A stretch of 64,000 nucleotides of DNA from Serratia liquefaciens (GCF_027594825.1 NZ_CP088930.1:992001-1056000), one strand, 5' to 3'. Shown: positions 27,179-36,942, counted from the first letter of the stretch. Made by a program: numbers and translations. Notes: a model not told the origin generated them from the sequence alone.

Positions 27179-27928
27179 TTAATGTAAACCGCCGCCGACG
27201 ATCAGGCTCTCGCCGGTGACCCAACCCGCCTCGTCCGAGGCGAGATAGGCCACGGCTGGGGCGATATCTTCTGGTGTGCCGATGCGTCCCAACGGGGTGA
27301 TGGATTCAATGTGCGTTTTAAAATCGGCGTCGAAAAAGCCGCTGTCATGCACGCCTTCCGTGATGACCAAGCCAGGATTGACCGCATTCACCCGGATCTT
27401 GCGCCCGCCAAGCTCGTTGGCCAGCGTCTTGGTGATCGAATCCACCGCGGCTTTAGAAGCGGTATAAACCAGCGAATTGGCTGGTGTAAACGAGGTCACG
27501 CTGGAGCTGATATTGACGATGCTGCCGCCCGATTCAGGCATGGCGGCGACCGCCGCCTTGCAGCAATAAATCAGCCCTTTGACATTTAAGTTGAAGTGCC
27601 TTTCATATTCCGCATCGCTAAATGCTTCCAGGCTATTGGTGGCATAAACACCGGCGTTATTGACCAGCACGTCTAGTCGACCATACTGCTCTACAATGTT
27701 TTGCATCAGGCCTTTGACTTCGGCCTCAATGCCGACATTGGCCTGCAGTGGAAAAGCGACGCCGCCCTGCTCATTGATTTCTTTAACCAACCGGTTGGCA
27801 TCTTCACGCCCGCGGGAATAGTTAATGAAAACCACGGCGCCTTCCGCCGCTAGGCGTTTAGCAATGGCTGCGCCAATTCCCTTTGAACTGCCCGTCACCA
27901 GGGCAACTTTATTTTCAAAGCGTTTCAT
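27179..27928 (-). CDS. Short-chain dehydrogenase/reductase, FabG-like
   Basis: A 249-residue classical SDR. Visible are the cofactor motif TGSSKGIGAAIAK (12-24), NNAGVYA, the catalytic Ser in NISSSVTSF, and Y-T-A-S-K (YxxxK) at about 158. Length and order are typical of glucose/3-oxoacyl dehydrogenase-type SDRs. It is the first gene of a two-gene operon with the aldehyde dehydrogenase. Substrate unknown. Confidence 0.88.
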   Translation of the reverse strand: MKRFENKVALVTGSSKGIGAAIAKRLAAEGAVVFINYSRGREDANRLVKEINEQGGVAFPLQANVGIEAEVKGLMQNIVEQYGRLDVLVNNAGVYATNSLEAFSDAEYERHFNLNVKGLIYCCKAAVAAMPESGGSIVNISSSVTSFTPANSLVYTASKAAVDSITKTLANELGGRKIRVNAVNPGLVITEGVHDSGFFDADFKTHIESITPLGRIGTPEDIAPAVAYLASDEAGWVTGESLIVGGGLH

Positions 27929-28055
27929 TAGTCATTCTCCTCTGTATTTGTGAAACTCAGGAGGAGATTACGGGAATTTCGCAGTATGCTGGATAGCGGT
28001 GCGAACATAAAACCTTATCAATCGAACAACGTTGCCAATCTGCGTATTTAAGACC

Positions 28056-28688
28056 CTAGAATAAATGCGAAGCCAGAATGGAAATGGCCAACATCAGAAT
28101 AACGGTGCCAAAAAATTTATTAATATAGATAGCTATGCTAGGGTGATTTTTTATTTTCATTGCAATGTTACCGGCCAGAAACACCAAGGGAATTTCAATC
28201 AATAACATAATGAAGATTAGCTCAAAACCCAATATCAGCATCTGCGTACCAGGCATGCCCGCCTCAACCCGAATAAACTGCGGTATAAACGCCAATGAAA
28301 AGATGATGGCCTTAGGGTTCAGCAAATTGGTCAGTAATCCTTGCGAATAAAGTTTATGAGGGCTTTTCCGCTCGCTGTTGTTTTGAAGGCTGATCGCGTT
28401 TTTGTTGTTAAAAATGCTCAAGCCTACCCACATGATATAGAACGCGCCGCCAACGACAAAAAACTTATATAACACAGGTGAAGAGGCGATCAGTGCCGTA
28501 ACGCCGGCAATCGAAAGACCGATGTGACACGTCACTCCAGTGACGGAGCCCAATAAGGTAATCAGCCCCGCTTTCGTGCCCTGGCTTATGGCATTAGACA
28601 GTGCGCAAAGCATGTCGGCACCAGGAATAAGCGTTAACGCAGCGGCCGAAAGAGCAAATAAACCCAGCGTGGTAATATCGATGAACAT
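28056..28688 (-). CDS. LysE/RhtB-family amino-acid exporter
   Basis: A 210-residue LysE-superfamily exporter with six predicted helices. The signature GADMLCALSNAISQGTKAG near the N-terminus and LLNPKAIIFSLAFIPQF in the middle are characteristic. It pumps out an amino acid or derivative. It lies 68 bp downstream of an AraC-family gene on the same strand, a common exporter-regulator pairing. Confidence 0.88.
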   Translation of the reverse strand: MFIDITTLGLFALSAAALTLIPGADMLCALSNAISQGTKAGLITLLGSVTGVTCHIGLSIAGVTALIASSPVLYKFFVVGGAFYIMWVGLSIFNNKNAISLQNNSERKSPHKLYSQGLLTNLLNPKAIIFSLAFIPQFIRVEAGMPGTQMLILGFELIFIMLLIEIPLVFLAGNIAMKIKNHPSIAIYINKFFGTVILMLAISILASHLF

Positions 28689-28756
28689 GTTTTCCTCCCG
28701 TCGTCAAAAAGGCACATTGTCAGTCCTTTTGTGTCGGCGAGATAGAATGATATTGC

Positions 28757-29572
28757 TCAAGTACACCGGTCGCGATAGCTGCGCGGAGTGACTCCGTAAG
28801 TCGACTTAAATACCCTGCCCATATGCGATTGATCGGCAAATCCGCAGGCGCTGGCGATTTCCGCAATGTTGCCGCCTCGGGAAAGCAAGACCTTAGCCTG
28901 TTGCAATCTGAGCTGCCGTTGATAGCGGTTCGGCGATAAACCGAATTTCGCGGAAAACTGGCGACATAGGTGGAACTTCGACATGCCGACAGCCTGCGCC
29001 AGTATATCCAGACGCACCTCCTGGGCATGATGATCGTGCAGATATTCTTTTGCTCTGCTCAAGCTTGGCGAGATGTCGCTGGCCATCGTAAAAGACTGCC
29101 ACGGGGAAAACACCTGAAGCAGATCCGCCACACAGTGGCTCCATACCACTTCACGGTCAAAGTGACTGGATTGTGCATCGGTCAATACCATAGCGGTTTC
29201 ACACAATTTCTTAGCGAAAGACCTATGTTCGATATGCTTCCCCTTGATCGCGGGTAAATGCATTGCCATGCTTTCCGCTGCGCCAAGCAGCATCTGGTGA
29301 CTGGGATAAAACATAAAATAGTGACAGCCTTCATTACCCAAAGCGGTGCCGGCATGCATCTGCCCTGGCGCGATGATGCTGACTTGCCCACGGCAAACGA
29401 TACCGTCGGCATCGCCTTTGGCGCTGTTGTTATTGGCGCCGCGCAGGACAACGCCAATCGACCAGGTATCATGCCAATGCACGTCAAACCGATGGTCTGA
29501 AAAATCCGCGACGAGCAGTTCAAGCCCGCCCAATGCGTCAAAACGATGCATAAATGCCGAATTGCCCATCAT
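28757..29572 (-). CDS. AraC-family regulator, LysE-linked
   Basis: A 271-residue regulator with an N-terminal AraC-binding cupin (residues about 15-100: FDVHWHDTWSIGVVLRGA and IIAPGQMHAG) and a C-terminal double HTH (about 165-265: LDILAQAVGMSKFHLCRQFS and CGFADQSHMGRVFKSTYG). This architecture is usual beside LysE exporters. Either of the first two Met codons could be used. Confidence 0.85.
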   Translation of the reverse strand: MMGNSAFMHRFDALGGLELLVADFSDHRFDVHWHDTWSIGVVLRGANNNSAKGDADGIVCRGQVSIIAPGQMHAGTALGNEGCHYFMFYPSHQMLLGAAESMAMHLPAIKGKHIEHRSFAKKLCETAMVLTDAQSSHFDREVVWSHCVADLLQVFSPWQSFTMASDISPSLSRAKEYLHDHHAQEVRLDILAQAVGMSKFHLCRQFSAKFGLSPNRYQRQLRLQQAKVLLSRGGNIAEIASACGFADQSHMGRVFKSTYGVTPRSYRDRCT

Positions 29573-29665
29573 CTTTTACCCGATTGCCGGTTATACGCGT
29601 CGGCCAAAATAACACACAACGTACGCCTTCGCTCTACACGGAAGCGGCTTTCAGAACATAAAGAA

Positions 29666-29685
29666 AAGGGGCCTTCTGGCCCCTT
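29666..29685 (-). terminator. Rho-independent terminator, minus strand
   Basis: Read on the minus strand, AAGGGGCC AGAA GGCCCCTT is a perfect 8-bp stem followed by TTCTTT. It lies about 40 bases after the stop of a short coding remnant and no intact gene now feeds into it. Confidence 0.7.
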
Positions 29686-29727
29686 CACATTCTGTTCGTC
29701 TACCTTATTCCCTTGCTCTCATGCCGA

Positions 29728-29785
29728 TTAATGTTGATTAATCGCGCCATAGTTCAACGGCTGCCAGTCGTAACCTTTCCTCCCT
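29728..29785 (-). pseudogene. Orphan 3' end of a lost gene
   Basis: The minus strand encodes about 17 residues (KGYDWQPLNYGAINQH) to a TAA at 29728-29730, then the terminator above. Upstream the frame meets an unrelated AraC fragment. I read it as the last codons of a gene removed by deletion; the product was not identified. Confidence 0.35.
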
Positions 29786-29788
29786 TTA

Positions 29789-30202
29789 TTGAGCAACCAT
29801 TATATAGGCTGGTTTTCCGCGCTGGCTGACAAACAGTTAGGGGCGGCGATCGCAGCGGTTCACAACGCTTTATCGTTCCCCTGGACAGTGGATAACATGG
29901 CGAATAAGGCCAATATGTCCCGCTCTGCGTTTGCCCACCGCTTCAAAGATGTGGTCGGATTATCGCCTATGGAATACCTCACCCGTTGGCGGATATTGCA
30001 GGCCTGCGATACGTTAAAAAATGGTGAATTATCAATATCTACGATTGCATTTGAGCTGGGGTTTCAGTCTGAAAGCGCCTTCAGCACCACCTTTAAACGG
30101 ATAATGACGCTATCCCCTCGCCATTATCAGCGGCTGCCCGCCACCGGAATGAGCATTCTGCCGCCTATCTCATTGACGGCCTCTCCTGACATGCATCAGT
30201 AA
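29789..30202 (+). pseudogene. Truncated AraC-family regulator, DNA-binding domain only
   Basis: About 137 codons encode only the C-terminal half of an AraC regulator: WTVDNMANKANMSRSAFAHRF and LGFQSESAFSTTFKRIM, the two HTH units. The N-terminal cupin domain is absent and the frame opens with TTG without a ribosome site, immediately beside an orphan 3' end of another gene. Its AFAHRF-type helix resembles, but is not a copy of, the regulator at 24739. Probably a deletion product; a functional stand-alone HTH protein is less likely. Confidence 0.7.
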
Positions 30203-30287
30203 AACCGCCACTCTATACGCAGTACTTAAACCTCCGCGTGCGCCCGAGCCGCCAGCGCGTACGGAGAACCCTTTACCGCACAGAGCA

Positions 30288-31208
30288 TTATGCACGCCGT
30301 GTTATGACGTCACCCTCCCCGTAGACCATCCCCCCCAATGCCTTATATACCATCACTATATCGATAAACGTTCCCGTATCCGCCTCTGCCGGGCTTTCCT
30401 CAGCCGATAACCTTGTGCGATCGGCTGCCAGGCTGGTCAGATAGGGCGCGCCACCGGCTTTGTAGCGAGCCTCAGCTAACGTGGCCGCTCGCCAGCTTTC
30501 CGACACCGCTTCCGTCAAAGCCTGTAAGCGCTGCTGCGACTGGCTATAGCGCATTAAAGCGCCTTCAGTCTCCTCTATTGCTTGCAACACCGTCGGCCTA
30601 TGCCGTGCTTCAGCGCCCTGAAGGCGCGCTTGCGCTTGACGTTGTTTGGCCTTCACTGTGGCGAAATGCAACGCAGGCCAATCTATAGAAGGCATGACGC
30701 CAAAAGCTCTGCTGTCTCCATTAGGGATATCTCCGCCTCGAATAGCGACAAACACGATAAATCCGCCCAGATTAATGCGCGGATACAGCTCGGCGGTCGC
30801 TGCGCCAACATCCGCCGTTGAAGCCGCCAACGAACCCTCCGCGTTGGCTACGTCCGGGCGCTGGCGTAACAGCTCGTCCACGTCGCCGATCGGTAAACGA
30901 ACGCTCAACGTCGGCAATGGCGTTTTGGGTATGACTTGCTCAACGTCGTTCGGGCGTAACCCCATCAATACGGCTAATTTATAACGCGCAAGATAATATT
31001 GCTCTGTCATCGGCGCCAAGCTGGCCTCGACGCGAGCACGTTCGGCCCTTGCGCTCGCGAGTTTATCTTCTTGCCCGCGCCCAGCAGCAACCATCGCTTC
31101 AACCACCCGCATCGTTTGTTGTTGATTGGTTAAATGCCCATGGGCGATCTCCTGTTTTTTTGCGCACATCGCGAAGATGTCACTCGCCGTCTTGGCGATC
31201 ATATCCAT
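30288..31208 (-). pseudogene. RND outer-membrane lipoprotein (NodT family), 5'-truncated
   Basis: 306 residues correspond to the C-terminal two thirds of a TolC-like outer-membrane factor: LLRQRPDVANAEGSLAAST, YPRINLGG, ARYKAGGAPYLTSL and VMVYKALGG. Intact members are about 460-480 residues with a signal and lipobox; both are missing here and the first 12 or so residues do not fit the family. No RND pump or adaptor gene is adjacent. Compare the complete homologue at 60236-61639. Most likely a remnant. Confidence 0.75.
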
Positions 31209-31235
31209 TCAAAAAGGAGCAGTACCTACTATGAG

Positions 31236-31361
31236 GATGATATGTTCGCAATCAGGTACTTTCAGAAAGCGACGGCGCATATCACTTTCAAATGCCACGA
31301 CTTAGTTCACAAATTGAATGACATAGTCGCAAAGCACTATCCGAATATGCTGGCTAAGTGA
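31236..31361 (+). pseudogene. C-terminal stump, DUF4942-like
   Basis: About 40 residues (FAIRYFQKATAHITFK, then DLVHKLNDIVAKHYP) to a TGA resemble the C-terminus of mobile-element proteins of the DUF4942 kind. Nothing upstream continues the frame. It abuts the truncated efflux gene, pointing to another deletion end. Confidence 0.4.
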
Positions 31362-31501
31362 TAACGTGTTCTGCAGAAAGTTGTCTAATAGAGTCCAGAA
31401 GGAATCAAAGCAAGCTAGTCATGAATGGCATACTGATTGGCATACCGGAAGATAGTTAAATGATAAAAAACTATTTAACTCAATGAGATAATACAATTTA
31501 G

Positions 31502-31591
31502 TGGCGGAGAGAGGGGGATTTGAACCCCCGGTAGAGTTGCCCCTACTCCAGTTTTCGAGACTGGTCCGTTCAGCCGCTCCGGCATCTCTCC
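31502..31591 (-). tRNA. serU: tRNA-Ser(CGA)
   Basis: A 90-nt class II tRNA with a long variable arm. On the minus strand the acceptor is GGAGAGATG, the anticodon loop CTCGAAA gives anticodon CGA (reads UCG), the T arm contains GGTTCAAAT, and CCA is encoded at the 3' end. Almost identical to E. coli serU. It marks the return to core chromosome upstream of mtfA. Confidence 0.97.
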
Positions 31592-31683
31592 TTCAAGTGC
31601 TTGCTATCATGCCCCTTTTTGCGGCATTTTTACAGAGTTAGCCTCCAGCCGAATGTTCAAGTGACGATTTTACGAGCAACGCG

Positions 31684-32472
31684 ATGATTAAATGGCCGTG
31701 GAAAACGCAACAACCGCAGGCGGAAACGCTTGCCCAGTGGCAAGACGCGCTGGCAATCCCTCTGCTTTCCCCCTTGGATGAGCAGGAACAACAGCGGCTG
31801 ATTGCCGTTGCCGGGCAGATTTTACAGCAAAAAAGCATCGTCCCCTTGCAGGGGCTGCAGTTGACGTCACAGATGCAGGCGCGCATCGCCCTGCTGTTCG
31901 CCCTGCCGGTGCTTGAGCTGGGTGCCGAATGCCTCGACGGTTTCAACGAGATCCTGCTCTACCCTACGCCTTTTGTGGTCGAAGACGAATGGCAGGACGA
32001 CTTCGGCCTGGTGCACACCGGGCCGGTGGTGCAGTCCGGTCAAAGCTGGGAACAGGGGCCGATCGTGCTTAACTGGCAGGACGTGCAGGACTCGTTCGAT
32101 CTTTCCGGTTTTAACCTGGTGATCCACGAAGCGGTGCACAAGCTGGATATGCGCAACGGCGGCAGTGCCACCGGTGTGCCCCCTATTCCGCTGCGCGACA
32201 TTGCCGCCTGGGAGCATGATCTGCACGCCGCAATGGAAAACCTGCAGGACGAGATCGACATGGTAGGCGAAGAAGCCGCCAGCATGGATGCCTACGCCGC
32301 CACCGATCCGGCCGAATGCTTCGCCGTACTGTCGGAATATTTTTTCAGCGCACCCGAGCTGTTGGCCAACCGCTTCCCGGCGTTGTACCAACATTTCTGC
32401 CGCTTCTATAAGCAGGATCCGCTGGCGCGTTTACAACGCTGGCAGGCCGAGGCAGGCGTAGACCGGCCGTAA
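31684..32472 (+). CDS. mtfA: MtfA zinc peptidase, Mlc-binding regulator
   Basis: A 262-residue cytoplasmic protein of the MtfA/YeeI family, which binds and inactivates the glucose repressor Mlc and thereby raises ptsG expression. The zinc site HEAVH is at 148-152 (E149 catalytic) and the third ligand is E211 in [13 protein letters not shown]. Length matches E. coli MtfA (265). Located between tRNA-Ser and tRNA-Asn as in other enterobacteria, where mtfA adjoins asnT. Confidence 0.95.
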   Translation: MIKWPWKTQQPQAETLAQWQDALAIPLLSPLDEQEQQRLIAVAGQILQQKSIVPLQGLQLTSQMQARIALLFALPVLELGAECLDGFNEILLYPTPFVVEDEWQDDFGLVHTGPVVQSGQSWEQGPIVLNWQDVQDSFDLSGFNLVIHEAVHKLDMRNGGSATGVPPIPLRDIAAWEHDLHAAMENLQDEIDMVGEEAASMDAYAATDPAECFAVLSEYFFSAPELLANRFPALYQHFCRFYKQDPLARLQRWQAEAGVDRP

Positions 32473-32573
32473 GCTCGCCACATTGCTCAGATGCTGAGCA
32501 GTCGAACCGAATCGGCGAATTTAGCGTTGACACACTCTGGGTGGCTGGATATGATGCGCCCCGTTCAGACAAT

Positions 32574-32649
32574 TCCTCTGTAGTTCAGTCGGTAGAACGG
32601 CGGACTGTTAATCCGTATGTCACTGGTTCGAGTCCAGTCAGAGGAGCCA
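32574..32649 (+). tRNA. tRNA-Asn(GTT)
   Basis: A 76-nt tRNA starting TCCTCTGTAG, with anticodon GTT in CTGTTAA, T arm GGTTCGAGT and an encoded CCA. tRNA-Asn genes near mtfA are well-known integration sites in enterobacteria, and foreign-looking DNA follows. Confidence 0.97.
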
Positions 32650-32657
32650 TATTAGAG

Positions 32658-32690
32658 AAGCCCGCTTAAGGAAACTTAAGCGGGCTTTTT
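32658..32690 (+). terminator. Rho-independent terminator of tRNA-Asn
   Basis: AAGCCCGCTTAAG, GAAA, CTTAAGCGGGC then TTTTT: a perfect 11-bp stem with a GAAA loop and a T-run, 9 bases after the tRNA. Confidence 0.93.
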
Positions 32691-32857
32691 GCTGTTCGGG
32701 ATTATTGAATCTCCGACAGAATCCGATTTTATCCATAACGATACCGCGTTAACGGTGTTGAAGGTATAGCGTCAGTGCTTTCAGCCAGGAAGCACTATAG
32801 CTTTTTGAAACTCACACAGGTAATGAGTGGCGGAAGCTCTGCCCGCCAAACCTATGA

Positions 32858-33475
32858 CTATGGGCATCCGGGCACTCTGTAGATCTCAGAAATCACCTGC
32901 ATCGTTGCGTCTTCAAGCGAGCCTTCATTACGGCATAAAAACCAGCCGTGGTTTGCAATTTCTCGCTCGAACGCATGGGTACAAGCAACGTGCTCTTCCA
33001 GCTTATGAATCACCGTACTGCTTAGCCCACGCGGCCGAGCCGCTGCCCTCGCCCATGAGATATCAGGCGCAGTGACAACCCCGACATGCAGGTCTGGCGT
33101 TCGCACGTTTCGCTCCACGTTAAGCTGTAAAATCTCTGCAAATGGGACCATCCGACGAAACGCGGCATCCGAGGGATACCAGCGATCCATCAAGATAATG
33201 CTGTCCGGTGGCTGTTTAGTCAGCACGTGCCGGGAAATCCATGCACGGCTTTCCGCAAAACGCGCGCAGACTTCCAGTTCCAAATCCAGAGTGGGATTTC
33301 TGGCGAGTTTGTTAACAAGGGCCATGGTTTCCGCCCTGTAGGGATCGCTTTTTTTCTCGCAAAGTCGGATCACCTTCTTGTTGTCGGCCCTTAGTCCTTT
33401 CGTAATGGCTTCCAACAGTGTGGTTTTACCGGCTCCCTTGGGGCCATCCAGAGCAACAAACAGCTGACGACTCAT
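32858..33475 (-). CDS. Lone thymidylate-kinase-like P-loop protein
   Basis: A 205-residue P-loop kinase-like protein. Walker A is GPKGAGKT (11-18), and the TMK-type DR motif is DRWYPSD (97-103). It differs from the three kinases at 13.4-16 kb, lacking their R-K-P-D-H lid. Start 33475 (MSRQLFVALDG) was preferred because the extra 49 residues of the longer frame are not family-like. It is the first gene after tRNA-Asn and stands alone. Function unknown; deoxynucleotide salvage would fit the nucleoside genes further on, but they are not in one operon. Confidence 0.7.
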   Translation of the reverse strand: MSRQLFVALDGPKGAGKTTLLEAITKGLRADNKKVIRLCEKKSDPYRAETMALVNKLARNPTLDLELEVCARFAESRAWISRHVLTKQPPDSIILMDRWYPSDAAFRRMVPFAEILQLNVERNVRTPDLHVGVVTAPDISWARAAARPRGLSSTVIHKLEEHVACTHAFEREIANHGWFLCRNEGSLEDATMQVISEIYRVPGCP

Positions 33476-34056
33476 TCTGCAAATGACGATTGATATAAGG
33501 TTTTTGTAAAGCTTGAATCTGGCAAAAGCATCTTGCTTCCTTGGTATGAATAGCTGCCCTCCCTCTTGGTTCGTCGGGGCATCTGGCGCGTCAGCGCGAA
33601 TCGGATAGAGGGATTTTATCAACAGACAGCGATGAATATCCTGACAACGGCGCTAAATCAATCGTTTAAAAACCCAGGATTACGGCCGTTTATGTTCATT
33701 GCCCATAGGTTGTGCCCTACGCGAGGTAGTTTAAGGGATCCGCTGACAAAACGGAAAACCTCCCACGCCGCGCCTGTTTTTTAAGCAGACAAGCGTTGAT
33801 GGGCAGTTGTGAGTGAAGAGCAGACGTTGAGGTAATACATCCGTGTTCATCAAATCTGTAACGTCTCAGAACCTGATATTAATCCATACGGCAAAAGCTC
33901 CTGCCTTTTAGGTGCTTTTGACTAAATACCATAGATCAAGTTTTCCCAAGCAGAGTACTCAACATGCGACGTAAAGGTTCTGCCGCTCCCCACAACAGCT
34001 GAACGCCACCGTACAGCTAATGCTGCCGCAACAACTTCAAAACCCGCAGGAAAGGG
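33476..34056. other. Intergenic stretch without a recognised gene
   Basis: 581 bp. A 72-codon ORF (33566-33784) has no ribosome site or recognisable product. An imperfect hairpin, AAAAGCTCCT with AGGTGCTTTT (33893-33919), could be a terminator for the regulator gene at 34057 on the minus strand. Otherwise nothing seen. Confidence 0.4.
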
Positions 34057-34806
34057 TTAAAGGTTATCAGGGGCCTGATGAATGACCACAGATTTGTTTT
34101 TATGGCTGATCATGCCGGTTCTGTTTAAATTATCCAGCGCACGCGTTAGCTGTCTGACAGAAATGCCCAGCATTGATGCCAGTTGCTCACGTTTGATTAA
34201 CTGAAAACTATTCCCATAAATAATTGATTGTATATAAAGATAACGATGTAGCCTCTCAGTGGCAGTCAACAGCATTGATATTTTATTCTGGGAGGTTTCA
34301 AAAACTTTTTTAGCCAGATGCTTGCACAGAAATTTTAGAAAGCTGGCATCATTCAGGCCAGAAGTATGCAAAGCCTGTTCCGGAAATAAAATAACACGTG
34401 ATGCCTGCAGCGCCTGCACTGTACTGAATGTGTTGTGCTGGCATTCATCACAAAACAATTCCAGGTCACCCACAACAGATAATGCGTTCTGAACGGTAAA
34501 AATAATATTTCCACCATTTTTGTCATACTGGCTAATCTGAAGCATACCATCGACGAGCAGATATACCCCTAAAGGCCGGCTATTCTGCATAATCAAAAAA
34601 TTATTCTTATTCAGGGTAATCAACTTCGCTGCCGACAATAAATCAACAGGAATTATGGTGTCAATACTGAATGACCGGAGATAGTCTAATATGTGATGTC
34701 CTTTGCCCTGACCACTTCTTAAAATTGGCATGCTCATCTTACATTGTCCCGTTATATCCGGTGGTTCCGGAATGGCTTTGCTACCATCCTGATATCCAGT
34801 CAACAT
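34057..34806 (-). CDS. Crp/Fnr-family regulator (YeiL-like)
   Basis: A 249-residue protein with an N-terminal cyclic-nucleotide-binding-like domain (about 60-150: FLIMQNSRPLGVYLLVDG) and a C-terminal winged helix (REQLASMLGISVRQLTRALDNL, about 203-224). The first 40 residues are an extension without similarity that I can name; a later Met (residue 24) may be the true start. It is divergent from the nucleoside hydrolase operon. In E. coli a YeiL-type Crp relative lies beside the nucleoside hydrolase rihB, so control of nucleoside catabolism is likely. Confidence 0.78.
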   Translation of the reverse strand: MLTGYQDGSKAIPEPPDITGQCKMSMPILRSGQGKGHHILDYLRSFSIDTIIPVDLLSAAKLITLNKNNFLIMQNSRPLGVYLLVDGMLQISQYDKNGGNIIFTVQNALSVVGDLELFCDECQHNTFSTVQALQASRVILFPEQALHTSGLNDASFLKFLCKHLAKKVFETSQNKISMLLTATERLHRYLYIQSIIYGNSFQLIKREQLASMLGISVRQLTRALDNLNRTGMISHKNKSVVIHQAPDNL

Positions 34807-34972
34807 AATGCTGAATATATATCCCTGCTATGGGCCGGTTATGAATGCTTGCGATGAAGCATAGCTGAGTCGCATCTGTATCGGCAATACCGACAGCAAG
34901 AAATGGTCATGTGTCCTTTTTTTGCTATCAGGCTAATGCCAGAGTTAGGCCATCCACAGACAGGAGGGCATG

Positions 34973-35932
34973 ATGAGAAAACTACTTATTGATACAGATA
35001 CGGCTTCTGATGACGCAGTGGCATTACTGATGGCTTTGCGAGAACCATCAGTAATGGTGGAAGCTATCACGGTGGTTGCGGGCAACTGCAAACTGGAACA
35101 ATGTGTGCGTAATGCGCTGGTTAGCGTTGAAAGAGCCGGTACATATATCCCGCCTGTTTATGCAGGAATGACCCGTCCCCTTATGCGAGATCCTTTTGTG
35201 TCACATCATATCCATGGGGCTGACGGAATGGGGGATATGGACATTTCATCACCCGCTCTGAAACAGGAACATCTCCATGCGGTTGATGCCATTATTTACT
35301 ATGCCGAAAAGTACGCAGGTGAACTGGAGATCGTCACACTTGGGCCGTTGACCAACTTGGCGATGGCCGTACTAAAGTCACCCACGCTCATCGAGAAAAT
35401 AAAGCATGTGTACGTTATGGGGGGGGCCGGCCTGACCCCTGGGAATATAACGCCTCTCGCTGAGTTTAATTTTTATGTCGACGCCGAGGCTGCCGACATT
35501 GTTATCAAATCAGGTTTATCGCTCACCGTGGTTGGCTGGGAAATAGGCATGGGTGAGGCATTTATCAATGAGCTTGATATCGATTATCTGAACCAGCTGA
35601 GTCCTCTTGGCCGCTTCACAGTACGATGCAATAAAACCCTGATGGAATTTAATGCGGGCAGAACAGATCGAAAAGGATTCGATTTACCCGACCCCACCAC
35701 GATGGCAGTGGCATTGTATCCCGACATTATTCAGGAAGCTCTCGTCCGTTATTCCTGGGTAGAGTACAAAAGCCAGTCTTCATATGGCCATTATGTTATT
35801 GACTCAACGAACCTTACCGGAAATCCCGCCAATGCCAGGATCGTACTCAAAATTAAAAGCGGACTATTTAAAGAAAAATTATTCAGATTGCTGGCTGATC
35901 CTGTCAATATATGCGGAGGAAACAACTTATGA
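34973..35932 (+). CDS. Ribonucleoside hydrolase
   Basis: A 319-residue nucleoside N-ribohydrolase. The calcium-binding DTDTASDD cluster lies at residues 7-14, with the active-site pattern HGADGMGD (around 80), LGPLTNLAMA and GGAGLTPGNITPLAEFNFYVDAEAA, and a late DLPDPTTMA. It splits nucleosides into base and ribose in the cytoplasm. ATG 34973 has GGAGG at ideal spacing; ATG 34970 is too close. The stop overlaps the next start (ATGA), so it is co-translated with adenosine deaminase. Confidence 0.9.
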   Translation: MRKLLIDTDTASDDAVALLMALREPSVMVEAITVVAGNCKLEQCVRNALVSVERAGTYIPPVYAGMTRPLMRDPFVSHHIHGADGMGDMDISSPALKQEHLHAVDAIIYYAEKYAGELEIVTLGPLTNLAMAVLKSPTLIEKIKHVYVMGGAGLTPGNITPLAEFNFYVDAEAADIVIKSGLSLTVVGWEIGMGEAFINELDIDYLNQLSPLGRFTVRCNKTLMEFNAGRTDRKGFDLPDPTTMAVALYPDIIQEALVRYSWVEYKSQSSYGHYVIDSTNLTGNPANARIVLKIKSGLFKEKLFRLLADPVNICGGNNL

Positions 35933-36942
35933 GTTTTGACGCACGGAACATTCCCAAAGTTGAACTACACGTTCATCTGGATACCTGTATCAGTTATCAC
36001 TGTGCACGGATGCTTATGCCATCCCTCAATCTCAGAATGTTCAGAACGCATTTTATCGCCCCCGAAAAATGTAATGATTTGAGCGATTTCTTAAGCAGAA
36101 TTACACCACAATTAGATTTATTACAGACCACTTGCGCATTGCGTCAGGCGGTCGATGATATCTTCGATCAGTTACATGCTGATGGTGTCATTTATGCTGA
36201 ATTACGCTTTGCCCCTCTATTACATTTGAACCAGAACCTGACGGCCGAGCAGGTGGTAGAAACCGTTCTGGGAGCCATGCAGGCCAGAAGTCAGATATAT
36301 GGTATAGAGGCTAATCTGATCCTGTGTACCTTGCGTCATTTTACGGCACAACAAAGTCTGGAAACCGCGAGGCTTGTAGCCCGCTATCTGGGAAAAGGTG
36401 TTGTCGCATTAGATCTGGCGGCGGATGAAGCGCGTTATTCTCTGGATAACCACATAAAGGCATTTGATTATGTCCGGAGTCATGGTGGGGATTGCATTGC
36501 TCATGCCGGAGAAGCGCGGGGGTTTGCCAGTGTGAATGAAACGCTAGATAACCTGAACGTATCGCGTATCGGACATGGTGTCAGGAGCGTTGAGGACAAA
36601 GCAACGCTGGACCGGCTCCTCCGGGATAACATCCATCTTGAGGTGTGCCCAGGCTGTAACATTGTCTGTAATATCTATCCGTCCATCGGGGACCATCCTG
36701 TCAATACACTTTTTCATGCAGGGATCTCCCTGAGTATCAACACGGATGCAAGAACGGTAGCCAATACAACGCTGAATGAAGAGTACCAGCTTTTACACCA
36801 TATTTTTGGATGGAAGGACGAGGAGTTTCTGACCTGTAATCTGAACGCTATCCGAGCGTCCTTTGCCCTGCCGCGGGTCAAACAACGCCTTGAAAGAATC
36901 CTGCTGAGCCAGACGCTCTTGGACAAGCATGACACAGTTTAA
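35929..36942 (+). CDS. Adenosine deaminase
   Basis: A 337-residue metallo-deaminase converting adenosine to inosine. Visible are the zinc ligands HVHLD (about 14-18), the HAGEARG motif with catalytic Glu, SRIGHGVRSVEDK, CPGCNIVCNIYPS and SINTDARTVANTTLNEEY with the last zinc Asp. GGAGGAAAC precedes the ATG. Intact, unlike the relative at 21.9-22.8 kb. With the nucleoside hydrolase upstream and an MFS carrier downstream it forms a purine-nucleoside utilisation unit. Confidence 0.92.
   Translation: MSFDARNIPKVELHVHLDTCISYHCARMLMPSLNLRMFRTHFIAPEKCNDLSDFLSRITPQLDLLQTTCALRQAVDDIFDQLHADGVIYAELRFAPLLHLNQNLTAEQVVETVLGAMQARSQIYGIEANLILCTLRHFTAQQSLETARLVARYLGKGVVALDLAADEARYSLDNHIKAFDYVRSHGGDCIAHAGEARGFASVNETLDNLNVSRIGHGVRSVEDKATLDRLLRDNIHLEVCPGCNIVCNIYPSIGDHPVNTLFHAGISLSINTDARTVANTTLNEEYQLLHHIFGWKDEEFLTCNLNAIRASFALPRVKQRLERILLSQTLLDKHDTV

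Noticed and set aside
31502..32649. Search for an integrase and a repeated tRNA 3' end next to the two tRNA genes
   Set aside because: No integrase gene and no convincing attachment-site repeat could be found by eye.
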